A stretch of DNA of 64,000 nt from Acidobacteriota bacterium (GCA_020850715.1 JADZED010000081.1:1-64000), one strand, 5' to 3'; positions 26,195 through 36,322 are shown, counted from the first letter of the stretch. Program-made: numbers and translations. Notes: generated by a model from the letters alone, not told the origin.

Positions 26195-28267
26195 TCATGT
26201 CCACAGGTAGTACCCCAGAATCGCCACGGCGCCGAAGAACACGGCGGCGGCGTAGGCGCGGACCGATCCGGTCTGCAGGCGCCGCAGCGCCTCGCTCGAC
26301 CCGCGCACCACCTCGCCGACGCCGTTCACGGCGCCGTCGATGCCGCGGACGTCGACCGCCCGCCACAGCCCGTCTTCCGACAGGATCCGGATCGGCTGCA
26401 CGATCGCGGCGTCGTACACCTGGTCGACGTAGTACTTGTTGAGCAGCAGACGATGGAGGCCCGGGAACCGCCCGGCCAGCGCGCGGGCCGCCTCGCGGCG
26501 CCGCAGGAACAGGAACGCCGCGACGGCGATGCCCGCCAGGGCGCCGGCCGTCGATACCGCCATGAGCCCCACTTCCAGGCCGGCGCCGTGCGCCTCGGCG
26601 TCCGCGCCCTCGATCGCCGCGTCCTCCGCTGCGCCGGCAACCGTGAAGCTCGGCGCGAGGTAGCGGCCGAGCGCGTCGGAGCCGCCGAGGGCCGCCGGAA
26701 GCCCCACGTAGCCGGCCGCGACCGAGCCGATGGCCAGCGCGATCAGGGCGATCGCCATCGCCGGCGGCGCGTCGTGGAGGTGATGAGGGGCGTGAGGCGC
26801 CGGGGCGCCGGGGGCCAGGGCGCCGGGGGCCAGGGTGCCGGGAGCGATGCCGCGGTGCGCAGCTCCGCCGGCGCCGTCCGCCGCGTGCGCGGCCGCCTCC
26901 TCCTCCAGGTGCGCCGGCGCGGGCGCCGCCACCACGCGGCGCTCGCCGTGGAACGCGAGGAACACCAGGCGGAACATGTAGATGGCCGTCATCAGCGAGG
27001 TCAACAGACCGATCGCCCACAGCAGGGTGTGTCCGCTCGCGAACGTGCGGAAGAGGATCTCGTCCTTGCTGAAGAACCCCGCGAGGCCGGGCACGCCGGC
27101 AATGGCGAGCGCGCCGACCAGGAAGGTCCAGTAGGTGATCGGCAGATCCTTCCTCAGCCCGCCCATGCGGCGGAGGTCCTGCTCGCCGGCCAGCGCATGA
27201 ATCACGGCGCCGGAGCCGAGAAACAGCAGCGCCTTGAAGAAGGCGTGGGTGTAGAGATGGAAGATGCCGGCGCCGAACGCGCCGACGCCCATCGCCAGGA
27301 ACATGTAGCCGAGCTGCGAGACGGTCGAATAGGCGAGCACGCGCTTGATGTCGTTCTGCACCAGCCCGATCGATCCGGCCACCAGCGCCGTGGCCACGCC
27401 GACGACGGCCACGATCAGCAGCGTCTCTGGCGCGTGGCTGAAGAGCACGGCGTTGCGCCCGATCATGTAGACGCCCGCGGTCACCATCGTCGCGGCGTGG
27501 ATCAGGGCGGAGACCGGCGTCGGGCCTTCCATCGCGTCGGGCAGCCACACGTAGAGCGGGATCTGCGCGCTCTTGCCCGTGGCGCCGACAAACAGCAGCA
27601 GCGTGATGAGCGACAGCGTCCCGAACGAGGCCTCGGGCGTCAGGCCGGCCGCCGCCTGCGCCACCTCCTGGAAGTCGAGCGAACCGAACCGGACGACGAT
27701 CATCAGCATACCGAGGATGAACGCGAAGTCGCCGATGCGGTTGACGATGAAGGCCTTCTTGCCGGCGTCCGACGCGCTCGGCTTCTCGTACCAGAAGCCG
27801 ATGAGCAGGTACGAGCAGAGACCGACCCCTTCCCAGCCGATGAACATGACGAGGAAGTTGGCGGCCAGCACGAGGACGAGCATGAACGCCGCGAACAGGT
27901 TCAGGTACGAGAAGTAGCGCGCGAACTCGGCGTCCGGCTCCTCGTGCATGTACGCCGTCGAGTAGATGTGGATGAGCGATCCGACTCCGGTGACGACCAG
28001 GATCATCACCGACGACAGCGGATCGAGGCGCAGCGCGAAGGCGACCGAGAAGTCGCCCGACGCGATCCAGGTGAAGACCGCCTGGGCGAGCGCGCGCCCC
28101 TCGGGCGGCAGCGACAGGAGCTGCGCCACCGCGATCGCGGAGACGACGAACGAGGCGACCATTGCCGCGCAGGCGACGCCGCCGGCGAGCGGCTTGCTGA
28201 CGCGCCGCCCGAAGCTGGCATTGACGAGAAAGCCGGCGAGCGGCAGCAGGGGGATGAGTATCAGCAT
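26195..28267 (-). CDS. nuoL: NADH-quinone oxidoreductase subunit L
   Basis: The largest antiporter-like subunit, 690 residues, with the long lateral helix expected near the C-terminus. Conserved blocks include FIGWEGVGLCSYLLIGFWYEKPSASDAGKKAF (glutamate present), GATGKSAQIPLYVWLPDAMEGPTPVSALIHAATMV and IKRVLAYSTVSQLGYMF. Between about residues 445 and 500 it has a low-complexity, histidine/alanine/proline-rich loop made partly by a 15-bp tandem repeat. It lies 34 bp after nuoK. Confidence 0.95.
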   Translation of the reverse strand: MLILIPLLPLAGFLVNASFGRRVSKPLAGGVACAAMVASFVVSAIAVAQLLSLPPEGRALAQAVFTWIASGDFSVAFALRLDPLSSVMILVVTGVGSLIHIYSTAYMHEEPDAEFARYFSYLNLFAAFMLVLVLAANFLVMFIGWEGVGLCSYLLIGFWYEKPSASDAGKKAFIVNRIGDFAFILGMLMIVVRFGSLDFQEVAQAAAGLTPEASFGTLSLITLLLFVGATGKSAQIPLYVWLPDAMEGPTPVSALIHAATMVTAGVYMIGRNAVLFSHAPETLLIVAVVGVATALVAGSIGLVQNDIKRVLAYSTVSQLGYMFLAMGVGAFGAGIFHLYTHAFFKALLFLGSGAVIHALAGEQDLRRMGGLRKDLPITYWTFLVGALAIAGVPGLAGFFSKDEILFRTFASGHTLLWAIGLLTSLMTAIYMFRLVFLAFHGERRVVAAPAPAHLEEEAAAHAADGAGGAAHRGIAPGTLAPGALAPGAPAPHAPHHLHDAPPAMAIALIALAIGSVAAGYVGLPAALGGSDALGRYLAPSFTVAGAAEDAAIEGADAEAHGAGLEVGLMAVSTAGALAGIAVAAFLFLRRREAARALAGRFPGLHRLLLNKYYVDQVYDAAIVQPIRILSEDGLWRAVDVRGIDGAVNGVGEVVRGSSEALRRLQTGSVRAYAAAVFFGAVAILGYYLWT
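26804..26848. repeat. 15-bp tandem repeat inside nuoL
   Basis: Two perfect copies of GGCGCCGGGGGCCAG (26804-26818 and 26819-26833) and a degenerate third copy. In the nuoL frame they encode LAPGA pentapeptides in a soluble loop (IAPGT-LAPGA-LAPGA). The unit is divisible by three, so copy-number change would keep the frame. Confidence 0.8.
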
Positions 28268-28301
28268 GCCGTCTCCGCGCCGCCGTGACCGGGCGCCGAC
28301 C

Positions 28302-28604
28302 TCACCATTTGAGCGCCGTGAACTGGTCGGGGTTGAGCGACTCGTGGTGGCGGAACAGGCTGATCACGATCGCGAGTCCGACCGCCGCCTCGGCGGCCGC
28401 GACGGTCATCACGAAGAAGACGATGATCTGGCCGTCGGCCGAGCCGAGCGCGCGGCCGAAGGCCACGAAGCTCAGGTTCACCGCGTTCAGCATGATCTCG
28501 ATCGACAGGAGGATCGTGATCAGGTTGCGGCGCAGGAACACGCCGGCGGTACCGATGCTGAACAGGATTGCCGACAGGACCAGGTAGTGGTTCAGCGCCG
28601 GCAT
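28302..28604 (-). CDS. nuoK: NADH-quinone oxidoreductase subunit K
   Basis: Small three-helix subunit of 100 residues linking the Q module to the antiporters. The two buried glutamates used for proton transfer fall at exactly the E. coli positions, Glu36 ([14 protein letters not shown]) and Glu72 ([12 protein letters not shown]). The ATG at 28604 shares one base with the nuoJ stop (TGATG), so the two are coupled. Confidence 0.96.
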   Translation of the reverse strand: MPALNHYLVLSAILFSIGTAGVFLRRNLITILLSIEIMLNAVNLSFVAFGRALGSADGQIIVFFVMTVAAAEAAVGLAIVISLFRHHESLNPDQFTALKW

Positions 28605-29137
28605 CACCGCGCCCTCCCCGTCGGACCGCGGCTGGCGAGCACCACCGCGCCGACCATGGCGACCAGGATCAGCACCGACGTCACCTCGAACTGGAACGAA
28701 TAGTCGCGGAACAGCGATCGGCCGATCGCGGCGACCGATGACACCGCGCCGGAAGGGAAGGCGCCCGATTCGCCGCCATGCGCAGTGAGCGCCCATACGA
28801 GCTCGACGACGAGCGCCGCCGCCAGGACGCCGCCCACGCGCAGCGGCCCGGGACGCAGCAGCGGGTGAACCGCCAGATCGTGCCCGGTCTCCTCGTGCGG
28901 CGCGTTGAGCAGCATCACGACGAACAGGAACAGGACCATGATGGCGCCGGCGTAGACGATGATCTGGATGACGGCGACGAAGGGCGCCTCCAGCAGGACG
29001 TACAGCCCGGAGAGGGCGCCGAAGGAGGCGATGAGCAGCAGCACGCTGTGGATCGGATTCCGCTGCGCGATCACCAGCATCGACGCCACGACGGCGACCG
29101 CCGCGAACACGTAGAACAGCACCGTTTCAGCAGTCAT
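28604..29137 (-). CDS. nuoJ: NADH-quinone oxidoreductase subunit J
   Basis: Five-helix membrane subunit, 177 residues. It has the conserved [12 protein letters not shown] segment and the flexible third helix [21 protein letters not shown] with its pi-bulge glycine region. The start abuts the nuoH stop with no gap. In the common operon order nuoI would lie between nuoH and nuoJ; there is no room for it here. Confidence 0.95.
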   Translation of the reverse strand: MTAETVLFYVFAAVAVVASMLVIAQRNPIHSVLLLIASFGALSGLYVLLEAPFVAVIQIIVYAGAIMVLFLFVVMLLNAPHEETGHDLAVHPLLRPGPLRVGGVLAAALVVELVWALTAHGGESGAFPSGAVSSVAAIGRSLFRDYSFQFEVTSVLILVAMVGAVVLASRGPTGRAR

Positions 29138-30163
29138 CTACAGTCCGAAGTACAGCACGGCCGCGGAGGTCGCGATCAGGTTCACCACCGAGAGCGGCAG
29201 CAGCACCTTCCAGCCGAACGCCATCAGCTGGTCGTAGCGATAGCGCGGCAGCGTCCACCGCATCCACACGTAGAAGAACAGGATCGCGGCGATCTTGATC
29301 AGGAACCAGACCCAGCCGAGCGACTCGGGCAGCAGCGGCCCGTGCCAGCCGCCCAGGTACAGATCGGCCGCCACCGCCGACACCGTGACCATGTTGATGT
29401 ATTCCGCCATGAAGAACATGGCGAACCGCATGCTGCTGTACTCGGTGTGATAACCGGCAACCAGCTCCTGCTCCGCCTCCGGGAAATCGAACGGCGCGCG
29501 GTTGGTCTCGGCGATGCCGGCGGTCATGAAGATCAGGAAGCCGATCGGCTGGAGGAACACGTACCAGCGCGGGATCACGCCGAGCCAGGCGCCCGCCTGC
29601 CGGTTCACGACGTCGGTCAGCGACAGGGAGTTGGCAATCACCAGCACGCTGGCCAGCGCCATGCCGTACGACAGCTCGTAGCTGATCATCTGCGCCGACG
29701 AGCGCAGCGCGCCGAGCAGCGAGTACTTGCTGTTGCTGCTCCATCCCGCCAGCACGATGCCGTAGACGCCCATCGACGCGATGGCGAAGATCACCAGGAC
29801 GGCGACATTGACGTCGGCCACCTGCAGGGGCAGCCCGTCGGGAACCAGCCCGAACAGCGTCGTGCTGCCGCCGAACGGCACCACCGCGAAGGCCGCGAAC
29901 GCGCACGTGGCGGAGATGATCGGCGCGAGGCTGAAGAGCAGCCAGTCGGAGGCGGCCGGCCGCAGCTCCTCCTTGAACATCAGCTTGACGATGTCGGCGA
30001 GCGGCTGCAGCATCCCTCGCGGCCCGGCGAGCGTCGGGCCGAGCCGCTGCTGGAGCCGGGCCGCGACCTTCCGCTCGACGTAGACCATGATGGCCGCCGA
30101 GTTCAGCAGCATGACGAAGACGAAGAGCGTCAGCCCGATCTGGGCGATGAGCAGCGGCGTCAC
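29138..30163 (-). CDS. nuoH: NADH-quinone oxidoreductase subunit H
   Basis: Membrane subunit forming the quinone-binding chamber at the junction of the two arms, 341 residues with about eight helices. Conserved features include VYVERKVAARLQQRLGPTLAGPRGMLQPLADIVKL, NRAPFDFPEAEQELVAGYHTEYSSM and FFMAEYINM. The start follows the nuoF stop after 3 bp, so nuoG is absent from its usual place between nuoF and nuoH. Confidence 0.96.
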   Translation of the reverse strand: MTPLLIAQIGLTLFVFVMLLNSAAIMVYVERKVAARLQQRLGPTLAGPRGMLQPLADIVKLMFKEELRPAASDWLLFSLAPIISATCAFAAFAVVPFGGSTTLFGLVPDGLPLQVADVNVAVLVIFAIASMGVYGIVLAGWSSNSKYSLLGALRSSAQMISYELSYGMALASVLVIANSLSLTDVVNRQAGAWLGVIPRWYVFLQPIGFLIFMTAGIAETNRAPFDFPEAEQELVAGYHTEYSSMRFAMFFMAEYINMVTVSAVAADLYLGGWHGPLLPESLGWVWFLIKIAAILFFYVWMRWTLPRYRYDQLMAFGWKVLLPLSVVNLIATSAAVLYFGL

Positions 30164-30166
30164 GGC

Positions 30167-31474
30167 TCAGTGCGCCCCCACCAGGTGGCGCGCGCGCCAG
30201 GGCGCCGGCCGCGTGCAGCGCCCCTCGCGGACGTGCGCCTCGTACTCGTCGCGGAAGTGCTTCAGGGTCGTCACGACCGGCGTGATCGCGGCGTCGCCGA
30301 AGGCGCACAGCGTCTTGCCGCCGACGTTCCGCGAGATGCTCGCGAGCAGATCGAGGTCCGACATCTGCCCTTCGCCGCGCTCGATGCGCGCCAGGATCTT
30401 GTGCAGCCAGTCGGTCCCCTCGCGGCACGGCGTGCACTTGCCGCACGACTCGTGGCGGTAGAAGTGCAGCAGGTTCTCGGCGAGCCACACCATGCAGGTC
30501 GTGTCGTCGAGGACGACGATCGCGGCCGATCCGAGCAGGGAGCCCGCGCGCTGGACGCCGTCGAAGCTGGCCTGTGTATCCAACTGATCGGGCAGCAGGA
30601 TCGGCACCGACGACCCGCCGGGAATCACCGCCTTGAGCGTCCGCCCGTCGCGCACCCCGCCGGCGCGGCCCTCGACGAGCTCCCGCAGCGTGATGTTCAT
30701 CGTCGCCTCGTAGACGCCCGGCCGCTTCACGTGCCCGCTGACGCAGTACAGCTTCGGGCCGCCGTTCTTCTCCGGGCCGATCGAGGTGTACCACTCGACG
30801 CCCCGCGAGACGACGATCGGCACGTTGCACAGCGTCTCGACGTTGTTGACCGCGCTCGGCTTGCCGTAGAGGCCCGCCACCGCCGGGACCGGCGGCTTGT
30901 TGCGCGGCTGCGCCCGCTTGCCCTCGAGCGATTCGAGCAGCGCCGTCTCCTCGCCCGCCTCGTAGGCGCCGGCGCCGCGGTGCACGAACACGTCGCAGTC
31001 GAAGCCCGAGCCGAGAATGTCGCGGCCGAGATAGCCCGCCGCGTAGGCCTCCTCGATGGCGCGCTCCAGATGCCGCTGCACGTGATGGAACTCGCCGCGG
31101 ATGTAGATGTAGGCGGTCCTGGCCCCGATCGCGTAGCACCCGATCGCGCACCCCTCGACGAGCAGGTGCGGGTTGCGCTCCATCAGCAGGTGGTCCTTGA
31201 AGGTGCCCGGCTCGCTCTCGTCCGCGTTGCAGACGATGTAGCGCGGCTCGATCTTCTTGTCCACGAACTGCCATTTCATGCCGGTCGGGAAGCCGGCGCC
31301 GCCGCGGCCGCGGAGCCCGGACGCCTTGACCATCTCGATGATCTCGTCGGGCGTCCGGCCGAGCGCCGTCTTCAGCGCCGCGTACCCGCCGTGCGCGAGA
31401 TAGAAGTCGAGCGTGAAGGAGTTGGGTTCGCGGACGTGCGGGATCAGGACCTGTTCCATCTCGATTACCGGCAT
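30167..31474 (-). CDS. nuoF: NADH-quinone oxidoreductase subunit F
   Basis: NADH- and FMN-binding subunit with the N3 4Fe-4S cluster, 435 residues. The nucleotide-binding segments GRGGAGFPTGMKW and CNADESEPGTFKDH are present, as is EAGEETALLESLEG. The cluster ligands are in ESCGKCTPCREG plus the downstream cysteine in LCAFGDAA. Starts at 31474 and 31459 are both possible. The gene is preceded by nuoE (82 bp) and followed directly by nuoH. Confidence 0.96.
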   Translation of the reverse strand: MPVIEMEQVLIPHVREPNSFTLDFYLAHGGYAALKTALGRTPDEIIEMVKASGLRGRGGAGFPTGMKWQFVDKKIEPRYIVCNADESEPGTFKDHLLMERNPHLLVEGCAIGCYAIGARTAYIYIRGEFHHVQRHLERAIEEAYAAGYLGRDILGSGFDCDVFVHRGAGAYEAGEETALLESLEGKRAQPRNKPPVPAVAGLYGKPSAVNNVETLCNVPIVVSRGVEWYTSIGPEKNGGPKLYCVSGHVKRPGVYEATMNITLRELVEGRAGGVRDGRTLKAVIPGGSSVPILLPDQLDTQASFDGVQRAGSLLGSAAIVVLDDTTCMVWLAENLLHFYRHESCGKCTPCREGTDWLHKILARIERGEGQMSDLDLLASISRNVGGKTLCAFGDAAITPVVTTLKHFRDEYEAHVREGRCTRPAPWRARHLVGAH

Positions 31475-31556
31475 CGCGCAGCCGCGGCGGCCGCAGCCCG
31501 CGACGGTGCGCCCGCCACGAGGGCCCTGGTGCGCGGCGCCGCATCGGGGGCGAAAT

Positions 31557-32159
31557 TCACTGTTCTTCCACCTTGTGCAGGCATCCGCTCAACGCGGCCT
31601 CGCCCCGGGCGCGCAGGTCGTCCACGAGCCGTCCGGCCGCCGCCGGGTCGAGGCACTCGTGCCAGGCGTCGTTCACCATGACGACCGGCGCGCGGTCGCA
31701 GGCCCCGAGGCACTCGACCTCGACCAGCGTGAAGGTGCCCGTGGGATCGGTCTCGCCGGGCCGGATGCCCAGCTTCGCGCACAATTCCTCGACCACCCGC
31801 CCGGCGCCGTTGACCGCGCACGAGAGCGTCCGGCAGACGTTCAGCACGTACTTGCCGACCGGCCGGGTGTGGAACATGGTGTAGTAGGAGACGACATCCT
31901 CGACGTCGGCCGGCGTGATGGCGAGCGCCTCGGCGACCGCCCGCATCGCGCCCGGGGTGATGTAGCCCTGCTGGTACTGCACCAGGTAGAGCGCCGGCAG
32001 CACCGCCGAGCGCTTGCGGTCGGCCGGATACCTCTCGAGGATCGCGTCCAGCCGGGCGCGGTTCTCCGGCGTGTAGGCGAACGGCGCGTCGTCGGGAGCC
32101 AGTTCCCGTGCCGACTTCTGGAACGTCGCGTCGTAGGCCATCTTCGCGTGAAAGCTCAC
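31557..32159 (-). CDS. nuoE: NADH-quinone oxidoreductase subunit E
   Basis: Thioredoxin-like subunit with the N1a 2Fe-2S cluster, about 200 residues. Its four cysteines are in NVCRTLSCAVNG and VECLGACDRAP, as in the family; LYLVQYQQGYITPGAM marks the helical N-terminal part. I chose the GTG at 32159 because it overlaps the nuoD stop as GTGA; the ATG at 32141 is an alternative that would give 194 residues. Confidence 0.94.
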   Translation of the reverse strand: MSFHAKMAYDATFQKSARELAPDDAPFAYTPENRARLDAILERYPADRKRSAVLPALYLVQYQQGYITPGAMRAVAEALAITPADVEDVVSYYTMFHTRPVGKYVLNVCRTLSCAVNGAGRVVEELCAKLGIRPGETDPTGTFTLVEVECLGACDRAPVVMVNDAWHECLDPAAAGRLVDDLRARGEAALSGCLHKVEEQ

Positions 32160-33337
32160 CGGTCCACGTCTCCCATCACGACGTCGATCGATCCAATCAC
32201 GGCGATCACGTCGGCAATCAGCCCCCCGACGATCATCTTCTCGAGCGCCTGGCAGGCGAGCAGCGACGGCGCGCGCGACTTGATGCGCCACGGACGGTTC
32301 GTGCCGTCCGACAGCACATAGAAGCCGTGCTCGCCGCGCGGCCCCTCGACCGGCACGTAGGCCTCGCCGGCCGGCACGGTGAATCCCTGCGAGTGGATCA
32401 GGAAGTGCTGGATCAGCGCCTCCATCTCGGTGTAGACGCGATCCTTCGGCGGCGGCGTGATCCGCGGATCGTCCACCGCGTAGGGACCGACCGGCGCGAT
32501 CCGCTCGAGCGCCTGCCGGCAGATCTTCACGCTCTCGCGCATCTCCTGCACGCGCACCTGGTAACGGGCGTAGACGTCGCCAGCGCCCTGCACCGGGACG
32601 TCGAAGGCGTAGGTCTCGTACCCCAGATACGGAAACTGCCGGCGCACGTCGTAGGCCACGCCCGCCGAGCGGGCGATCGGCCCGACCAGGCCGTAACCGA
32701 TCGCGTCGTCCTTCGAGATGACGCCGACCCCCTGCGTCCGCTTCAGGTAGATCTCGTTGTGCGTGAGCAGGTCCTCGAACGTGTCGAGCTTCGAGGGAAA
32801 CCTGTCGAGGAAGCCGCGGACGGCCTCGTGGAAGCCGCGCGGCAGATCCTCGCGCAGCCCGCCGACGCGCATGTAGCTCGGAAACATGCGGAAGCCGGCG
32901 AGCATCTCGTTCATGTTGAGCAGCAGCTCGCGCTCGCCGAAGCAGTACAGCATCACCGAGACGGCGCCGACCTCCATGCCGTGCGTCCCGAGCCACACCA
33001 GGTGGCTGTTGATGCGCTGCAACTCGGCGATGAGCACGCGGATGTCGGCGACGCGCTGCGGGATGGCCAGGCCGAGGAGCTTCTCGACCGAGAGGCAGTA
33101 GGCCATGCTGTTGGACTGCGCGCTCAGGTAGTCCATCCGCTCGACCAGGGGAACCACCTGCTGCCACTTCTTCTGCTCGCAGGTCTTCTCGATGCCGGTG
33201 TGCAGGAAGCCGATCGTCGGGACCGCGGAGAGAATCGTCTCGCCATCGAGCTCGAGCACCAGGCGCAGCACGCCGTGCGTGCTGGGGTGCTGCGGCCCCA
33301 TGTTGACCGTCATGACCTCGGTCTTGATCTCTGCCAT
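32156..33337 (-). CDS. nuoD: NADH-quinone oxidoreductase subunit D
   Basis: The 49-kDa-type subunit that forms the quinone site with NuoB, 393 residues. Conserved motifs are MGPQHPSTHGVLRLVLELDGE, GFLHTGIEK and the C-terminal DVVMGDVDR, which replaces the nickel ligands of related hydrogenases. It stands as a separate gene from nuoC, unlike the nuoCD fusion of E. coli. It overlaps nuoE by 4 bp and lies 42 bp after nuoC. Confidence 0.96.
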   Translation of the reverse strand: MAEIKTEVMTVNMGPQHPSTHGVLRLVLELDGETILSAVPTIGFLHTGIEKTCEQKKWQQVVPLVERMDYLSAQSNSMAYCLSVEKLLGLAIPQRVADIRVLIAELQRINSHLVWLGTHGMEVGAVSVMLYCFGERELLLNMNEMLAGFRMFPSYMRVGGLREDLPRGFHEAVRGFLDRFPSKLDTFEDLLTHNEIYLKRTQGVGVISKDDAIGYGLVGPIARSAGVAYDVRRQFPYLGYETYAFDVPVQGAGDVYARYQVRVQEMRESVKICRQALERIAPVGPYAVDDPRITPPPKDRVYTEMEALIQHFLIHSQGFTVPAGEAYVPVEGPRGEHGFYVLSDGTNRPWRIKSRAPSLLACQALEKMIVGGLIADVIAVIGSIDVVMGDVDR

Positions 33338-33379
33338 CGCGAACCTAGCGGCAGCCTCTGCGCCGGCGGCGGGCGGGGC

Positions 33380-33921
33380 TCATCGCGTGAGCCGGTCCTT
33401 CATGATGTTGGCCTGGAACTCCGCCTCGGTGACCTGCAGCGGCTGCCCGGTCGCCGGCTTCATCCGGATCTGCACCGGGGAGTCCTTGCGCAGCGGATAC
33501 CCCTGCCAGTCCTCCGGCATGAGCAGGCGCCGCGGGTCGGGATGACCGGCGAACTCGATGCCGAAGAGGTCCCAGACCTCGCGTTCGAGCCAGTTGGCCG
33601 CCGGCCACACGCCGCTCATCGTCGCGACGCGCGGGTCGGCGCCCGCCAGGCGCACCTTGAGCCGCAGCCGCCGCGCGTGCACGGTCGAGACGAGCACGTA
33701 GACGACCTCGAAGCGCGGCTCGCGCGGGTGCAGATCGACGGCGGTGAGCTCCGCCAGGAAATCGAAGCGCAGGTCGGTCCGATCGCGGAGCGCCCGCGCG
33801 AGCGCCGGCAGATCGTCGCGCGAGGCGTAGACGGTGGGGTGCAGATCGACGGAGGGCGCCGGCTCGAGCGGCGCGGCGGGCACCTCCTGCTGCAGGGCGG
33901 CGATGACCGCGGGCAGATCCA

Positions 33922-33922
<1 letters not shown>
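33380..33922 (-). CDS. nuoC: NADH-quinone oxidoreductase subunit C
   Basis: The 30-kDa-type peripheral subunit, 180 residues. The family signature is ANWLEREVWDLFGIEFAGHPDPRRLLMPEDWQGYPLRKD. The ATG at 33922 shares one base with the nuoB stop (TGATG). The C-terminal tail (LQVTEAEFQANIMKDRLTR) extends beyond the core and may contact NuoD. Confidence 0.95.
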
Positions 33923-34386
<464 letters not shown>

Positions 34387-34394
34387 ATGGGCGG

Positions 34395-34778
34395 TCAGCG
34401 CCACCCGGCGCGCCGCGGCTCCGGAGCGTCCCAGTCGAGCGCGCCCTTGCGCCAGACATACAGGTAGCCGAAGAAGAGGAGCGTCATGAAGAGCAGCACC
34501 TGCACGAAACCGCTCCAGCCGAGATCGCGCAGCGCCATCGCCCAGGGATAGAGGAAGGCGACTTCGATGTCGAACAGGAGGAAGATCATCGCGATCAGGT
34601 AGAACTTCACCGACTGCCGCTCGCGCGCATCGCCCACCGGGGGCATGCCGCACTCGTAGGGCGCGAGCTTCTCGGCGGTCGGCTGGCGCGGGCCGAGGAC
34701 GCTCGAGAGCAGCACCGAGACCAGCGCGAAGCCGGCGCCGAGCGCGATCATCAGGAGGATGGAGAGCCAGCCTTGCAT
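34395..34778 (-). CDS. nuoA: NADH-quinone oxidoreductase subunit A
   Basis: Three-helix membrane subunit, 127 residues. The conserved loop [44 protein letters not shown], including the cysteine exposed in the resting enzyme, is intact. It is the first gene of the 12-gene nuo operon; its promoter must lie in the 208-bp divergent region shared with a glycosyltransferase. Confidence 0.95.
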   Translation of the reverse strand: MQGWLSILLMIALGAGFALVSVLLSSVLGPRQPTAEKLAPYECGMPPVGDARERQSVKFYLIAMIFLLFDIEVAFLYPWAMALRDLGWSGFVQVLLFMTLLFFGYLYVWRKGALDWDAPEPRRAGWR

Positions 34779-34819
34779 TGGGTGAATGGATCCCGGCGTC
34801 CGGACGGTCCCGGCCTCCA

Positions 34820-34843
34820 GGCTTGTGAACGATTTCGCAAGCC
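34820..34843. promoter_or_regulatory. Inverted repeat in the nuoA / glycosyltransferase divergent region
   Basis: GGCTTGTGAA and TTCGCAAGCC flank a CGAT centre, giving a 10-bp stem with one G-U pair. It lies 42 bp upstream of nuoA. No gene ends here and no U tract follows on either strand, so an operator for the nuo operon or a leader hairpin is more likely than a terminator. The remaining 165 bp of this divergent region hold only a TATGAT box (34975-34980) before the plus-strand gene. Confidence 0.5.
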
Positions 34844-34986
34844 CGGACCCTCATGCTACCTCAGAACCGCCGTCCAGGCCAGCGCTCCCGGGGACCAGTC
34901 GCGGCGCGTCCGGCGCGCATCGGCATCGCAGCGGCCCGAAAGCCTGCCCTCCCGACTGGCGACTGGCGACTGGATATGATGCTCCG

Positions 34987-36261
34987 GTGCGCCTCGCCTG
35001 GTTCTCGCCGGTGCCGCCCGCCCGATCGGGCATCGCCGCCTACAGCGCCGACCTGCTGCCGCATCTGGCGGCCGACCACGCGATCGACGTCTTCGTCGAC
35101 CGTCCGGGCGAGGTGGCCGGCGCGCGCGTGCTCGACGCGCACGACTTCGTCTGGCGGCACCGCCTCGCGCCCTACGATCTCGTCGTCTATCACCTGGGGA
35201 ACGCGCCCTGCCACGACTACATGTGGGCGTATCTCGCTCGCCATCCCGGACTCCTCGTGCTGCACGACGCACGGCTGCACCAGGCGCGCGCGCGCCAGCT
35301 GCTGCAGGCCGGCCGCTTCGACGACTACCGCGCGGAGTTCCGGTTCGATCATCCCGGCGCGGTGCAGGACTTCGCCGAATACGCCATCGAAGGGCTCGGC
35401 GGCCCCATCTACTATTACTGGCCGATGCGGCGCGCCGCGCTGCAGGCCGCCCGCGCCGTCGCGGTCCACAACGCGCGCGTGGCCGCCGATCTGCAGGCCG
35501 AGTGTCCGCGGGGGGCGGTCGCGACCATTCGCATGGGCGTGCCCGGCGCGCCGGGCGGCGGCCCTTCCGGCGCGCCGGCGATCCGCGCGGCGCTGGCGAT
35601 CCCGCCCGGCGCCGTGGTGTTTGCCGCGTTCGGCAGGATCACCGCCGAGAAGCGGATCGGCGCGATTCTGCGCGCGATCGCGGCGCTGAGTGCGGATGGG
35701 ATCGACGCCTACCTGCTGCTGGTCGGAGAGGCCGACGGATTCCCGCTGGCGCGGGAGGTCGCGGCGCTGTCGATCGCCGGCCGGGTGCGCGCGACCGGCT
35801 ACGTGCCCGACGATCGGATCGGGGTATACCTGGCCGCCGCCGACGTGTGCCTGTGCCTGCGCTGGCCGACGGCGCTCGAGACGTCCGCTTCCTGGCTGCG
35901 CTGCCTCGCGGCGGCGCGGCCGACGGTGGTCTCCGACCTCGCGCACCTGGTGGACATCCCAGCCGCGGTGGCCCCCCGAGTGAATCTGCTGGATGAGGAT
36001 CGATCGCTGCAGGGCATCATGCGCCAGCTCGCCGTCGATCGACCCCGCCGTGACGCGCTCGCCGCGGCGGGACAGGCCTGGTGGGCCGCCGGACACACGC
36101 TCTCGCACATGGTCGACGACTACCGGCAACTGCTGCAGGATGCGGCGGCACGCCCGCCCGGAGCGCCACCCGAACTGCCGGCGCACATGACCGCCGGCCA
36201 CATGGCGCTGGCACGATCGATCGCGCGGGACTTCGGGGTCGCGGTGGACCTGCTCGCGTAG
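34987..36261 (+). CDS. GT-B glycosyltransferase (family 4-like)
   Basis: A 424-residue glycosyltransferase. The N-terminus (RLAWFSPVPPARSGIAAYSADLLPHL) is the family 4 acceptor-domain start; the donor half has FAAFGRITAEKRIGAILRAI and RVRATGYVPDDRIGVYLAAADVCLCLRWPTALETSASWLRCLAAARP, containing the E-x7-type donor loop. The GTG at 34987 is chosen because homology begins there; a TATGAT -10 box ends 6 bp before it, so the mRNA may be leaderless. The sugar and acceptor are unknown; it is divergent from nuoA and stands alone. Confidence 0.82.
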   Translation: MRLAWFSPVPPARSGIAAYSADLLPHLAADHAIDVFVDRPGEVAGARVLDAHDFVWRHRLAPYDLVVYHLGNAPCHDYMWAYLARHPGLLVLHDARLHQARARQLLQAGRFDDYRAEFRFDHPGAVQDFAEYAIEGLGGPIYYYWPMRRAALQAARAVAVHNARVAADLQAECPRGAVATIRMGVPGAPGGGPSGAPAIRAALAIPPGAVVFAAFGRITAEKRIGAILRAIAALSADGIDAYLLLVGEADGFPLAREVAALSIAGRVRATGYVPDDRIGVYLAAADVCLCLRWPTALETSASWLRCLAAARPTVVSDLAHLVDIPAAVAPRVNLLDEDRSLQGIMRQLAVDRPRRDALAAAGQAWWAAGHTLSHMVDDYRQLLQDAAARPPGAPPELPAHMTAGHMALARSIARDFGVAVDLLA

Positions 36262-36322
36262 GGGCGATGGGTGCGGGCCGTATCGATCGCCGGGCCGCAC
36301 CGACCGCGCGCATCCGTCGCGC

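Noticed and set aside
24562-28288. Long plus-strand open frames (626 and 742 residues) opposite nuoM and nuoL
   Set aside because: Same antisense shadow pattern; the minus strand carries clear complex I subunits.
28778-31681. A 967-residue open frame on the plus strand opposite nuoJ, nuoH and nuoF
   Set aside because: Composition is dominated by Arg, His, Asp, Glu and Gln with no family features; it is the antisense shadow of well-conserved nuo genes in GC-rich DNA.
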